In this document: piece by piece, positions 23,865 through 38,032 of the stretch
Layout of the letters: each line of letters begins with the position of its first letter
Numbering within the stretch: position 1 is the first letter of the stretch
DNA from: Osmia lignaria lignaria
Taxonomy: Eukaryota; Arthropoda; Insecta; Hymenoptera; Megachilidae
Direction of reading: 5' to 3'
NCBI RefSeq assembly: GCF_051020975.1
Contig: NW_027478162.1
Coordinates: 14,756,001-14,820,000, forward strand
Length of the DNA: 64,000 bases
Program-made: the position numbers and the translations under genes
The notes under the pieces: model-generated
Databases searched by the model: none
What the model saw: the letters and a program-made list of their open reading frames with translations, nothing else
Told to the model about the DNA's origin: nothing

Positions 23865-25474
23865 TCAGAAGCGTAGTTTTCGAGATATATCGAGATATTT
23901 AAAAGTTCCGAAGCCGCACCAACATAATAGAGATACAGAAACACCGTGGCCCCTTTCTTTGAGATAACTCTGCACTATTGCGAGCTGCAAATGCCACTTC
24001 CAGCTTAGCTGTGCAGAAGAAGAACAACAAGAAGAAGAAATATCTCGAAATATGTCCGTCAGGCCCCTTCCCTTGAGATAAATCTGCAAATATCTCGGAA
24101 ACGAAGCGAGCTATGGCAAAATGTTTAGAGACCTTTCTTGTAGAGAATTAAGTTTCCTACTTTTTATGTAGTATGATATTTTTTGATCAGATGCGTAGTT
24201 CTCGAGATATATCAAGATATTTAAAAGTTCCGAAGCCGCACCAACATAATAGAGATACAGAAACACCGTGGCCCCTTTCTTTGGGATAACTCTGCACTAT
24301 TGCGAGCTGCAAATGCCACTTCCAGCTTAGCTGTGCAGAAGAAGAACAACAAGAAGAAGAAATATCTCGAAATATGTCCGTCAGGCCACTTCCCTTGAGA
24401 TGAATCTGCAAATATCTCGGAAACGAAGCGAGCTATGGCAAAATGTTAAGAGACCTTTTTTGTAGAGAATTAAGTTTCCTACTTTTTATGTTCCATGATA
24501 TTTTTTGATCAGAAGCGTAGTTTTCGAGATATATCGAGATATTTAAAAGTTCCGAAGCCGCACCAACATAATAGAGATACAGAAACACCGTGGCCCCTTT
24601 CTTTGAGATAACTCTGCACTATTGCGAGCTGCAAATGCCACTTCCAGCTTAGCTGTGCAGAAGAAGAACAACAAGAAGAAGAAATATCTCGAAATATGTC
24701 CGTCAGGCCCCTTCCCTTGAGATAAATCTGCAAATATCTCGGAAACGAAGCGAGCTATGGCAAAATGTTTAGAGACCTTTCTTGTAGAGAATTAAGTTTC
24801 CTACTTTTTATGTAGTATGATATTTTTTGATCAGATGCGTAGTTCTCGAGATATATCAAGATATTTAAAAGTTCCGAAGCCGCACCAACATAATAGAGAT
24901 ACAGAAACACCGTGGCCCCTTTCTTTGGGATAACTCTGCACTATTGCGAGCTGCAAATGCCACTTCCAGCTTAGCTGTGCAGAAGAAGAACAACAAGAAG
25001 AAGAAATATCTCGAAATATGTCCGTCAGGCCACTTCCCTTGAGATAAATCTGCAAATATCTCGGAAACGAAGCGAGCTATGGCAAAATGTTAAGAGACCT
25101 TTTTTGTAGAGAATTAAGTTTCCTACTTTTTATGTTCGATGATATTTTTTGATCAGATGCGTAGTTCTCGAGATATATCAAGATATTTAAAAGTTCCGAA
25201 GCTGCACCAACATAATAGAGGTACAGAAACACCGTGGCCTCTTTCTTTGAGATAACTCAGCACTATTGCGAGCTGCAAATGCCGCTTCGAGCTTAGCTGT
25301 GCAGAAGAAGAACAACAAGAAGAAGAAATATCTCGAAATATGTCCGTCAGACCCCTTCCCTTGAGATAAATCTGCAAATATCTCGGAAACGAAGCGAGCT
25401 ATGGCAAAATGTTAAGAGACCTTTTTTGTAGAGAATTAAGTTTCCTACTTTTTATGTTCTATGATATTTTTTGA
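23865..25474 (+). repeat. Five-monomer block, left copy (1,610 bp)
   Basis: The order is B with gtttagagacctttcttg, A with atgtagtatgat and ctttgggat, the same pair again, then S with actcagcac. The same five monomers in the same order lie at 38033-39642, exactly 14,168 bp (44 monomers) away. The two copies flank the 25475-37388 higher-order region. One visible difference is gagataaatc here against gagatgaatc in the last monomer of the other copy. Confidence 0.9.
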
Positions 25475-28050
25475 TCAGAAGCGTAGTTGTCGAGATATAT
25501 CGAGATATTTAAAAGTTCCGAAGCCGCACCAACATAATAGAGATACAGAAACACCGTGGCCCCTTTCTTTGAGATAACTCTGCACTATTGCGAGCTGCAA
25601 ATGCCACTTCCAGCTTAGCTGTGCAGAAGAAGAACAACAAGAAGAAGAAATATCTCGAAATATGTCCGTCAGGCCCCTTCCCTTGAGATAAATCTGCAAA
25701 TATCTCGGAAACGAAGCGAGCTATGGCAAAATGTTAAGCGACTTTATTTGTAGAGAATTAAGTTTCCTACTTTTTACGTTCTATGATATTTTTTAATCAG
25801 ATGCGTAGTTCTCGAGATATATAAAGATATTTTAAAGTTCCGAAGCCGCACCAACATAATAGAGATACAGAAACACCGTGGCCCCTTTCTTTGAGATAAC
25901 TCTGCACTATTGCGAGCTGCAAATGCCACTTCCAGCTTAGCTGTGCAGAAGAAGAACAACAAGAAGAAGAAATATCTCGAAATATGTCCGTCAGGCCCCT
26001 TCCCTTGAGATAAATCTGCAAATATCTCGGAAACGAAGCGAGCTATGGCAAAATGTTAAGCGACTTTATTTGTAGAGAATTAAGTTTCCTACTTTTTACG
26101 TTCTATGATATTTTTTAATCAGATGCGTAGTTCTCGAGATATATCAAGATATTTAAAAGTTCCGAAGCCGCACCAACATAATAGAGATACAGAAACACCG
26201 TGGCCCCTTTCTTTGAGATAACTCTGCACTATTGCGAGTTGCAAATGCCACTTCCAGCTTAGCTGTGCAGAAGAAGAACAACAAGAAGAAGAAATATCTC
26301 GAAATATGTCCGTCAGACCCCTTCCCTTGAGATAAATCTGCAAATATCTCGGAAACGAAGCGAGATATGGCAAAATGTTAAGAGACCTTTTTTGTAGAGA
26401 ATTATGTTTCCCACAATTTACGTTCTATGATATTTTTTGATCAGAAGCGTAGTTTTCGAGATATATCGAGATATTTAAAAGATCCGAAGCCGCACCAACA
26501 TAATAGAGATACAGAAACACCGCGGCCCCTTTCTTCGAGATAACTCTGCACTATTGCGAGCTGCAAATGCCACTTCCAGCTTAGCTGTGCAGAAGAAGAA
26601 CAACAAGAAGAAGAAATATCTCGAAATATGTCCGTCAGGCCCCTTCCCTTGAGATAAATCTGCAAATATCTCGGAAACGAAGCGAGCTATGGCAAAATGT
26701 TAAGCGACTTTATTTGTAGAGAATTAAGTTTCCTACTTTTTACGTTCTGTGATATTTTTTAATCAGATGCGTAGTTCTCGAGATATATAAAGATATTTTA
26801 AAGTTCCGAAGCCGCACCAACATAATAGAGATACAGAAACACCGTGGCCCCTTTCTTCGAGATAACTCTGCACTATTGCGAGCTGTAAATGCCACGTCCA
26901 GCTTAGCTGTGCAGAGGAAGAACAACAAGAAGAAGAAATATCTCGAAACATGTCCGTCAGGCCCCTTCCCTCGAGATAAATCTGCAAATATCTCGGAAAC
27001 CAAGCGAGCTATGGCAAAATGTTAAGAGACCTTTTTTGTAGAGAATTAAGTTTCCCACAATTTACGTTCTATGATATTTTTTGATCAGATGCGTAGTTCT
27101 CGAGATATATCAAGATATTTAAAAGTTCCGAAGCCGCACCAACATAATAGAGATACAGAAACACCGTGGCCCCTTTCTTTGAGATAACTCGGCACTACTG
27201 CGAGCTGGAAATGCCACTTCCAGCTTAGCTGTGCAGAAGAAGAACAACAAGAAGAAGAAATATCTCGAAATATGTCCGTCAGGCCCCTTCCCTTGAGATA
27301 AATCTGCAAGTATCTTGGAAACGAAGCGAGCTATGGCAAAATGTTAAGAGACCTTTTTTGTAGAGAATTAAGTTTCCTACTTTTTATGTTCTATGATATT
27401 TTTTGATCAGATGCGTAGTTCTCGAGATATATCAAGATATTTTAAAGTTCCGAAGCCGCACCAACATAATAGAGATACAGAAACACCGTGGCCCCTTTCT
27501 TTGAGATAACTCTGCACTATTGCGAGCTGCAAATGCCACTTCCAGCTTAGCTGTGCAGAAGAAGAACAACAAGAAGAAGAAATATCTCGAAATATGTCCG
27601 TCAGGCCCCTTCCCTCGAGATAAATCTGCAAATATCTCGGAAACGAAGCGAGCTATGGCAAAATGTTAAGAGACGTTTTTTGTAGAGAATTATGTTTCCT
27701 ACAATTTATGTTCTATGATATTTTTTGATCAGAAGCGTAGTTTTCGAGATATATCGAGATATTTAAAAGTTCCGAAGCAGCACCAACATAATAGAAATAC
27801 AGAAACACCGTGGCCCCTTTCTTCGAGATAACTCTGCACTATTGCGAGCTGCAAATGCCACTTCCAGCTTAGCTGTGCAGAAGAAGACCAACAAGAAGAA
27901 GAAATATCTCGAAATATGTCCGTCAGGCCCCTTCCCTTGAGATAAATCTGCAAGTATCTTGGAAACGAAGCGAGCTATGGCAAAATGTTAAGAGACCTTT
28001 TTTGTAGAGAATTAAGTTTCCTACTTTTTATGTTCTATGATATTTTTTGA
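25475..28050 (+). repeat. Version 1 of the ~9-monomer unit (8 monomers)
   Basis: Marked by gttaagcgactttatttg between monomers and by tttttaatcag with ataaagatattttaaag in the monomers at 25797 and 26763. The six from 26119 to 27729 match 29017 to 30627 at an offset of 2,898 bp. They share aaaagatccg with accgcggcc (26441), gtaaatgccacgtcc (26763), actcggcactactgcg (27085) and gaagcagcacc with tagaaatac (27729). One of the two adjacent ataaagatatttt monomers of version 2 is absent. Confidence 0.88.
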
Positions 28051-31000
28051 TCAGATGCGTAGTTCTCGAGATATATCAAGATATTTAAAAGTTCCGAAGC
28101 CGCACCAACATAATAGAGATACAGAAACACCGTGGCCCCTTTCTTTGAGATAACTCTGCACTATTGCGAGCTGCAAATGCCACTTCCAGCTTAGCTGTGC
28201 AGAAGAAGAACAACAAGAAGAAGAAATATCTCGAAATATGTCCGTCAGGCCCCTTCCCTTGAGATAAATCTGCAAATATCTCGGAAACGAAGCGAGCTAT
28301 GGCAAAATGTTAAGCGACTTTATTTGTAGAGAATTAAGTTTCCTACTTTTTACGTTCTATGATATTTTTTAATCAGATGCGTAGTTCTCGAGATATATAA
28401 AGATATTTTAAAGTTCCGAAGCCGCACCAACATAATAGAGATACAGAAACACCGTGGCCCCTTTCTTTGAGATAACTCTGCACTATTGCGAGCTGCAAAT
28501 GCCACTTCCAGCTTAGCTGTGCAGAAGAAGAACAACAAGAAGAAGAAATATCTCGAAATATGTCCGTCAGGCCCCTTCCCTTGAGATAAATCTGCAAATA
28601 TCTCGGAAACGAAGCGAGCTATGGCAAAATGTTAAGCGACTTTATTTGTAGAGAATTAAGTTTCCTACTTTTTACGTTCTATGATATTTTTTAATCAGAT
28701 GCGTAGTTCTCGAGATATATAAAGATATTTTAAAGTTCCGAAGCCGCACCAACATAATAGAGATACAGAAACACCGTGGCCCCTTTCTTCGAGATAACTC
28801 TGCACTATTGCGAGCTGCAAATGCCACTTCCAGCTTAGCTGTGCAGAAGAAGAACAACAAGAAGAAGAAATATCTCGAAAAATGTCCGTCAGGCCCCTTC
28901 CCTTGAGATAAATCTGCAAATATCTCGGAAACGAAGCGAGCTATGGCAAAATGTTAAGAGACCTTATTTGTAGAGAATTAAGTTTCCTACTTTTTATGTT
29001 CTATGATATTTTTTGATCGGATACGTAGCTCTCGAGATATATCAAGATATTTAAAAGTTCCGAAGCCGCACCAACATAATAGAGATACAGAAACACCGTG
29101 GCCCCTTTCTTTGAGATAACTCTGCACTATTGCGAGCTGCAAATGCCACTTCCAGCTTAGCTGTGCAGAAGAAGAACAACAAGAAGAAGAAATATCTCGA
29201 AATATGTCCGTCAGACCCCTTCCCTTGAGATAAATCTGCAAATATCTCGGAAACGAAGCGAGATATGGCAAAATGTTAAGAGACCTTTTTTGTAGAGAAT
29301 TATGTTTCCCACAATTTACGTTCTATGATATTTTTTGATCAGAAGCGTAGTTTTCGAGATATATCGAGATATTTAAAAGATCCGAAGCCGCACCAACATA
29401 ATAGAGATACAGAAACACCGCGGCCCCTTTCTTCGAGATAACTCTGCACTATTGCGAGCTGCAAATGCCACTTCCAGCTTAGCTGTGCAGAAGAAGAACA
29501 ACAAGAAGAAGAAATATCTCGAAATATGTCCGTCAGGCCCCTTCCCTTGAGATAAATCTGCAAATATCTCGGAAACGAAGCGAGCTATGGCAAAATGTTA
29601 AGCGACTTTATTTGTAGAGAATTAAGTTTCCTACTTTTTACGTTCTATGATATTTTTTAATCAGATGCGTAGTTCTCGAGATATATAAAGATATTTTAAA
29701 GTTCCGAAGCCGCACCAACATAATAGAGATACAGAAACACCGTGGCCCCTTTCTTCGAGATAACTCTGCACTATTGCGAGCTGTAAATGCCACGTCCAGC
29801 TTAGCTGTGCAGAAGAAGAACAACAAGAAGAAGAAATATCTCGAAACATGTCCGTCAGGCCCCTTCCCTCGAGATAAATCTGCAAATATCTCGGAAACGA
29901 AGCGAGATATGGCAAAATGTTAAGAGACCTTTTTTGTAGAGAATTATGTTTCCCACAATTTACGTTCTATGATATTTTTTGATCAGAAGCGTAGTTCTCG
30001 AGATATATCAAGATATTTAAAAGTTCCGAAGCCGCACCAACATAATAGAGATACAGAAACACCGTGGCCCCTTTCTTTGAGATAACTCGGCACTACTGCG
30101 AGCTGGAAATGCCACTTCCAGCTTAGCTGTGCAGAAGAAGAACAACAAGAAGAAGAAATATCTCGAAATATGTCCGTCAGGCCCCTTCCCTTGAGATAAA
30201 TCTGCAAGTATCTTGGAAACGAAGCGAGCTATGGCAAAATGTTAAGAGACCTTTTTTGTAGAGAATTAAGTTTCCTACTTTTTATGTTCTATGATATTTT
30301 TTGATCAGATGCGTAGTTCTCGAGATATATCAAGATATTTTAAAGTTCCGAAGCCGCACCAACATAATAGAGATACAGAAACACCGTGGCCCCTTTCTTT
30401 GAGATAACTCTGCACTATTGCGAGCTGCAAATGCCACTTCCAGCTTAGCTGTGCAGAAGAAGAACAACAAGAAGAAGAAATATCTCGAAATATGTCCGTC
30501 AGGCCCCTTCCCTCGAGATAAATCTGCAAATATCTCGGAAACGAAGCGAGCTATGGCAAAATGTTAAGAGACGTTTTTTGTAGAGAATTATGTTTCCTAC
30601 AATTTATGTTCTATGATATTTTTTGATCAGAAGCGTAGTTTTCGAGATATATCGAGATATTTAAAAGTTCCGAAGCAGCACCAACATAATAGAAATACAG
30701 AAACACCGTGGCCCCTTTCTTCGAGATAACTCTGCACTATTGCGAGCTGCAAATGCCACTTCCAGCTTAGCTGTGCAGAAGAAGACCAACAAGAAGAAGA
30801 AATATCTCGAAATATGTCCGTCAGGCCCCTTCCCTTGAGATAAATCTGCAAGTATCTTGGAAACGAAGCGAGCTATGGCAAAATGTTAAGAGACCTTTTT
30901 TGTAGAGAATTAAGTTTCCTACTTTTTATGTTCTATGATATTTTTTGATCAGATGCGTAGTTCTCGAGATATATCAAGATATTTAAAAGTTCCGAAGCCG

Positions 31001-31592
31001 CACCAACATAATAGAGATACAGAAACACCGTGGCCCCTTTCTTTGAGATAACTCTGCACTATTGCGAGCTGCAAATGCCACTTCCAGCTTAGCTGTGCAG
31101 AAGAAGAACAACAAGAAGAAGAAATATCTCGAAATATGTCCGTCAGGCCCCTTCCCTCGAGATAAATCTGCAAATATCTCGGAAACGAAGCGAGCTATGG
31201 CAAAATGTTAAGAGACGTTTTTTGTAGAGAATTATGTTTCCTACAATTTATGTTCTATGATATTTTTTGATCAGAAGCGTAGTTTTCGAGATATATCGAG
31301 ATATTTAAAAGTTCCGAAGCAGCACCAACATAATAGAAATACAGAAACACCGTGGCCCCTTTCTTCGAGATAACTCTGCACTATTGCGAGCTGCAAATGC
31401 CACTTCCAGCTTAGCTGTGCAGAAGAAGACCAACAAGAAGAAGAAATATCTCGAAATATGTCCGTCAGGCCCCTTCCCTTGAGATAAATCTGCAAGTATC
31501 TTGGAAACGAAGCGAGCTATGGCAAAATGTTAAGAGACCTTTTTTGTAGAGAATTAAGTTTCCTACTTTTTATGTTCTATGATATTTTTTGA
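28051..31592 (+). repeat. Version 2 of the ~9-monomer unit (11 monomers)
   Basis: Nine monomers carry the full order: A; two with ataaagatatttt (28373, 28695); gatcggatacg (29017); aaaagatccg (29339); gccacgtcc (29661); actcggcactactgcg (29983); tttaaagttcc with ccctcgagat (30305); and gaagcagcacc (30627). The last pair is then repeated at 30949 and 31271, a 644-bp dimer duplication. The monomer at 30949 has an A-like tatttaaaag rather than tattttaaag. Confidence 0.88.
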
Positions 31593-34500
31593 TCAGATGC
31601 GTAGTTCTCGAGATATATCAAGATATTTAAAAGTTCCGAAGCCGCACCAACATAATAGAGATACAGAAACACCGTGGCCCCTTTCTTTGAGATAACTCTG
31701 CACTATTGCGAGCTGCAAATGCCACTTCCAGCTTAGCTGTGCAGAAGAAGAACAACAAGAAGAAGAAATATCTCGAAATATGTCCGTCAGGCCCCTTCCC
31801 TTGAGATAAATCTGCAAATATCTCGGAAACGAAGCGAGCTATGGCAAAATGTTAAGCGACTTTATTTGTAGAGAATTAAGTTTCCTACTTTTTACGTTCT
31901 ATGATATTTTTTAATCAGATGCGTAGTTCTCGAGATATATAAAGATATTTTAAAGTTCCGAAGCCGCACCAACATAATAGAGATACAGAAACACCGTGGC
32001 CCCTTTCTTTGAGATAACTCTGCACTATTGCGAGCTGCAAATGCCACTTCCAGCTTAGCTGTGCAGAAGAAGAACAACAAGAAGAAGAAATATCTCGAAA
32101 TATGTCCGTCAGGCCCCTTCCCTTGAGATAAATCTGCAAATATCTCGGAAACGAAGCGAGCTATGGCAAAATGTTAAGCGACTTTATTTGTAGAGAATTA
32201 AGTTTCCTACTTTTTACGTTCTATGATATTTTTTAATCAGATGCGTAGTTCTCGAGATATATAAAGATATTTTAAAGTTCCGAAGCCGCACCAACATAAT
32301 AGAGATACAGAAACACCGTGGCCCCTTTCTTCGAGATAACTCTGCACTATTGCGAGCTGCAAATGCCACTTCCAGCTTAGCTGTGCAGAAGAAGAACAAC
32401 AAGAAGAAGAAATATCTCGAAAAATGTCCGTCAGGCCCCTTCCCTTGAGATAAATCTGCAAATATCTCGGAAACGAAGCGAGCTATGGCAAAATGTTAAG
32501 AGACCTTATTTGTAGAGAATTAAGTTTCCTACTTTTTATGTTCTATGATATTTTTTGATCGGATACGTAGCTCTCGAGATATATCAAGATATTTAAAAGT
32601 TCCGAAGCCGCACCAACATAATAGAGATACAGAAACACCGTGGCCCCTTTCTTTGAGATAACTCTGCACTATTGCGAGCTGCAAATGCCACTTCCAGCTT
32701 AGCTGTGCAGAAGAAGAACAACAAGAAGAAGAAATATCTCGAAATATGTCCGTCAGACCCCTTCCCTTGAGATAAATCTGCAAATATCTCGGAAACGAAG
32801 CGAGATATGGCAAAATGTTAAGAGACCTTTTTTGTAGAGAATTATGTTTCCCACAATTTACGTTCTATGATATTTTTTGATCAGAAGCGTAGTTTTCGAG
32901 ATATATCGAGATATTTAAAAGATCCGAAGCCGCACCAACATAATAGAGATACAGAAACACCGCGGCCCCTTTCTTCGAGATAACTCTGCACTATTGCGAG
33001 CTGCAAATGCCACTTCCAGCTTAGCTGTGCAGAAGAAGAACAACAAGAAGAAGAAATATCTCGAAATATGTCCGTCAGGCCCCTTCCCTTGAGATAAATC
33101 TGCAAATATCTCGGAAACGAAGCGAGCTATGGCAAAATGTTAAGCGACTTTATTTGTAGAGAATTAAGTTTCCTACTTTTTACGTTCTATGATATTTTTT
33201 AATCAGATGCGTAGTTCTCGAGATATATAAAGATATTTTAAAGTTCCGAAGCCGCACCAACATAATAGAGATACAGAAACACCGTGGCCCCTTTCTTCGA
33301 GATAACTCTGCACTATTGCGAGCTGTAAATGCCACGTCCAGCTTAGCTGTGCAGAAGAAGAACAACAAGAAGAAGAAATATCTCGAAACATGTCCGTCAG
33401 GCCCCTTCCCTCGAGATAAATCTGCAAATATCTCGGAAACGAAGCGAGATATGGCAAAATGTTAAGAGACCTTTTTTGTAGAGAATTATGTTTCCCACAA
33501 TTTACGTTCTATGATATTTTTTGATCAGAAGCGTAGTTTTCGAGATATATCGAGATATTTAAAAGATCCGAAGCCGCACCAACATAATAGAGATACAGAA
33601 ACACCGCGGCCCCTTTCTTCGAGATAACTCTGCACTATTGCGAGCTGCAAATGCCACTTCCAGCTTAGCTGTGCAGAAGAAGAACAACAAGAAGAAGAAA
33701 TATCTCGAAATATGTCCGTCAGGCCCCTTCCCTTGAGATAAATCTGCATATATCTCGGAAGCGAAGCGAGCTATGGCAAAATGTTAAGAGACCTTTTTTG
33801 TGGAGAATTAAGTTTCCTACTTTTTATGTTCTATGATATTATTTGATCAGATGCGTAGTTCTAGAGATATATCAAGATATTTAAAAGTTCCGAAGCCGCA
33901 CCAACATAATAGAGATACAGAAACACCGTGGCCCCTTTCTTTCAGATAACTCTGCACTATTGCGAGCTGGAAATGCCACTTCCAGTTTAGCTGTGCAGAA
34001 GAAGAACAACAAGAAGAAGAAATATCTCGAAATATGTCCGTCAGGCCCCTTCCCTTGAGATAAATCTGCATATATCTCGGAAACGAAGCGAGCTATGGCA
34101 AAATGTTGAGAGACCTTTATTGTAGAGAATTAAGTTTTCTACTTTTTATGTTCTATGATATTTTTTGATCAGATGCGTAGTTCTCGAGATATATCAAGAT
34201 ATTTAAAAGTTCCGAAGCCGCACCAACATAATAGAGATACAGAAACACCGTGGCCCCTTTCTTTGAGATAACTCGGCACTACTGCGAGCTGGAAATGCCA
34301 CTTCCAGTTTAGCTGTGCAGAAGAAGAACAACAAGAAGAAGAAATATCTCGAAATATGTCCGTCAGGCCCCTTCCCTTGAGATAAATCTGCAAGTATCTT
34401 GGAAACGAAGCGAGCTATGGCAAAATGTTAAGAGACCTTTTTTGTAGAGAATTATGTTTCCCACAATTTACGTTCTATGATATTTTTTGATCAGAAGCGT

Positions 34501-35778
34501 AGTTCTCGAGATATATCAAGATATTTAAAAGTTCCGAAGCCGCACCAACATAATAGAGATACAGAAACACCGTGGCCCCTTTCTTTGAGATAACTCGGCA
34601 CTACTGCGAGCTGGAAATGCCACTTCCAGCTTAGCTGTGCAGAAGAAGAACAACAAGAAGAAGAAATATCTCGAAATATGTCCGTCAGGCCCCTTCCCTT
34701 GAGATAAATCTGCAAGTATCTTGGAAACGAAGCGAGCTATGGCAAAATGTTAAGAGACCTTTTTTGTAGAGAATTAAGTTTCCTACTTTTTATGTTCTAT
34801 GATATTTTTTGATCAGATGCGTAGTTCTCGAGATATATCAAGATATTTTAAAGTTCCGAAGCCGCACCAACATAATAGAGATACAGAAACACCGTGGCCC
34901 CTTTCTTTGAGATAACTCTGCACTATTGCGAGCTGCAAATGCCACTTCCAGCTTAGCTGTGCAGAAGAAGAACAACAAGAAGAAGAAATATCTCGAAATA
35001 TGTCCGTCAGGCCCCTTCCCTCGAGATAAATCTGCAAATATCTCGGAAACGAAGCGAGCTATGGCAAAATGTTAAGAGACGTTTTTTGTAGAGAATTATG
35101 TTTCCTACAATTTATGTTCTATGATATTTTTTGATCAGAAGCGTAGTTTTCGAGATATATCGAGATATTTAAAAGTTCCGAAGCAGCACCAACATAATAG
35201 AAATACAGAAACACCGTGGCCCCTTTCTTCGAGATAACTCTGCACTATTGCGAGCTGCAAATGCCACTTCCAGCTTAGCTGTGCAGAAGAAGACCAACAA
35301 GAAGAAGAAATATCTCGAAATATGTCCGTCAGGCCCCTTCCCTTGAGATAAATCTGCAAGTATCTTGGAAACGAAGCGAGCTATGGCAAAATGTTAAGAG
35401 ACCTTTTTTGTAGAGAATTAAGTTTCCTACTTTTTATGTTCTATGATATTTTTTGATCAGATGCGTAGTTCTCGAGATATATCAAGATATTTAAAAGTTC
35501 CGAAGCCGCACCAACATAATAGAGATACAGAAACACCGTGGCCCCTTTCTTTGAGATAACTCTGCACTATTGCGAGCTGCAAATGCCACTTCCAGCTTAG
35601 CTGTGCAGAAGAAGAACAACAAGAAGAAGAAATATCTCGAAATATGTCCGTCAGGCCCCTTCCCTCGAGATAAATCTGCAAATATCTCGGAAACGAAGCG
35701 AGCTATGGCAAAATGTTAAGAGACGTTTTTTGTAGAGAATTATGTTTCCTACAATTTATGTTCTATGATATTTTTTGA
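31593..35778 (+). repeat. Version 3 of the ~9-monomer unit (13 monomers)
   Basis: The monomers at 31593 to 33203 match 28051 to 29661 at an offset of 3,542 bp, including the rare gatcggatacgtagctctcg. Then 33525 repeats the aaaagatccg monomer; 33847 has attatttgatcag and ttctagagat; 34169 and 34491 both carry actcggcactactgcg; and 34813, 35135 and 35457 match 30305, 30627 and 30949. The extra monomers in the middle distinguish it from version 2. Confidence 0.87.
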
Positions 35779-37388
35779 TCAGATGCGTAGTTCTCGAGAT
35801 ATATCAAGATATTTAAAAGTTCCGAAGCCGCACCAACATAATAGAGATACAGAAACACCGTGGCACCTTTCTTTGAGATAACTCTGCACTATTGCGAGCT
35901 GCAAATGCCACTTCCAGCTTAGCTGTGCAGAAGAAGAACAACAAGAAGAAGAAATATCTCGAAATATGTCCGTCAGGCCCCTTCCCTTGAGATAAATCTG
36001 CAAATATCTCGGAAACGAAGCGAGCTATGGCAAAATGTTAAGCGACTTTATTTGTAGAGAATTAAGTTTCCTACTTTTTACGTTCTATGATATTTTTTAA
36101 TCAGATGCGTAGTTCTCGAGATATATAAAGATATTTTAAAGTTCCGAAGCCGCACCAACATAATAGAGATACAGAAACACCGTGGCCCCTTTCTTTGAGA
36201 TAACTCTGCACTATTGCGAGCTGCAAATGCCACTTCCAGCTTAGCTGTGCAGAAGAAGAACAACAAGAAGAAGAAATATCTCGAAATATGTCCGTCAGGC
36301 CCCTTCCCTTGAGATAAATCTGCAAATATCTCGGAAACGAAGCGAGCTATGGCAAAATGTTAAGCGACTTTATTTGTAGAGAATTAAGTTTCCTACTTTT
36401 TACGTTCTATGATATTTTTTAATCAGATGCGTAGTTCTCGAGATATATAAAGATATTTTAAAGTTCCGAAGCCGCACCAACATAATAGAGATACAGAAAC
36501 ACCGTGGCCCCTTTCTTCGAGATAACTCTGCACTATTGCGAGCTGCAAATGCCGCTTCCAGCTTAGCTGTGCAGAAGAAGAACAACAAGAAGAAGAAATA
36601 TCTCGAAAAATGTCCGTCAGGCCCCTTCCCTTGAGATAAATCTGCAAATATCTCGGAAACGTAGCGAGCTATGGCAAAATGTTAAGAGACCTTATTTGTA
36701 GAGAATTAAGTTTCCTACTTTTTATGTTCTATGATATTTTTTGATCGGATGCGTAGCTCTCGAGATATATCAAGATATTTAAAAGTTCCGAAGCCGCACC
36801 AACATAATAGAGATACAGAAACACCGTGGCCCCTTTCTTTGAGATAACTCTGCACTATTGCGAGCTGCAAATGCCACTTCCAGCTTAGCTGTGCAGAAGA
36901 AGAACAACAAGAAGAAGAAATATCTCGAAATATGTCCGTCAGACCCCTTCCCTTGAGATAAATCTGCAAATATCTCGGAAACGAAGCGAGATATGGCAAA
37001 ATGTTAAGAGACCTTTTTTGTAGAGAATTATGTTTCCCACAATTTACGTTCTATGATATTTTTTGATCAGAAGCGTAGTTTTCGAGATATATCGAGATAT
37101 TTAAAAGATCCGAAGCCGCACCAACATAATAGAGATACAGAAACACCGCGGCCCCTTTCTTCGAGATAACTCTGCACTATTGCGAGCTGCAAATGCCACT
37201 TCCAGCTTAGCTGTGCAGAAGAAGAACAACAAGAAGAAGAAATATCTCGAAATATGTCCGTCAGGCCCCTTCCCTTGAGATAAATCTGCAAATATCTCGG
37301 AAACGAAGCGAGCTATGGCAAAATGTTAAGCGACTTTATTTGTAGAGAATTAAGTTTCCTACTTTTTATGTTCTATGATATTATTTGA
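35779..37388 (+). repeat. Version 4 of the ~9-monomer unit (truncated, 5 monomers)
   Basis: Matches 31593-33202 at an offset of 4,186 bp: A, two ataaagatatttt monomers, gatcggatgcg and aaaagatccg. It differs by private changes, for example gtggcaccttt at 35865-35875 and gccgcttcc near 36553. The order then breaks off into two generic A monomers. Confidence 0.87.
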
Positions 37389-38032
37389 TCAGATGCGTAG
37401 TTCTCGAGATATATCAAGATATTTAAAAGTTCGGAAGCCGCACCAACATAATAGAGATACAGAAACACCGTGGCCCCTTTCTTTGAGATAACTCTGCACT
37501 ATTGCGAGCTGCAAATGCCACTTCCAGCTTAGCTGTGCAGAAGAAGAACAACAAGAAGAAGAAATATCTCGAAATATGTCCGTCAGGCCCCTTCCCTTGA
37601 GATAAATCTGCATATATCTCGGAAACGAAGCGAGCTATGGCAAAATGTTGAGAGACCTTATTTGTAGAGAATTAAGTTTCCTACTTTTTATGTTCTATGA
37701 TATTTTTTGATCAGATGCGTAGTTCTCGAGATATATCAAGATATTTAAAAGTTCCGAAGCCGCACCAACATAATAGAGATACAGACACACCGTGGCCCCT
37801 TTCTTTGAGATAACTCTGCACTATTGCGAGCTGCAAATGCCACTTCCAGCTTAGCTGTGCAAAAGAAGAACAACAAGAAGAAGAAATATCTCGAAATATG
37901 TCCGTCAGGCCCCTTCCCTTGAGATAAATCTGCAAATATCTCGGAAACGAAGCGAGCTATGGCAAAATGTTAAGAGACCTTTTTTGTAGAGAATTATGTT
38001 TCCCACAATTTACGATCTATGATATTTTTTGA
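37389..38032 (+). repeat. Two A monomers joining two higher-order regions
   Basis: The first has attatttgatcag and ctgcatatatc, also found at 33847, so it continues the version 4 order with a gap. The second has private changes cagacacacc and gtgcaaaag. The following monomer begins the right copy of the five-monomer block. Confidence 0.8.
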
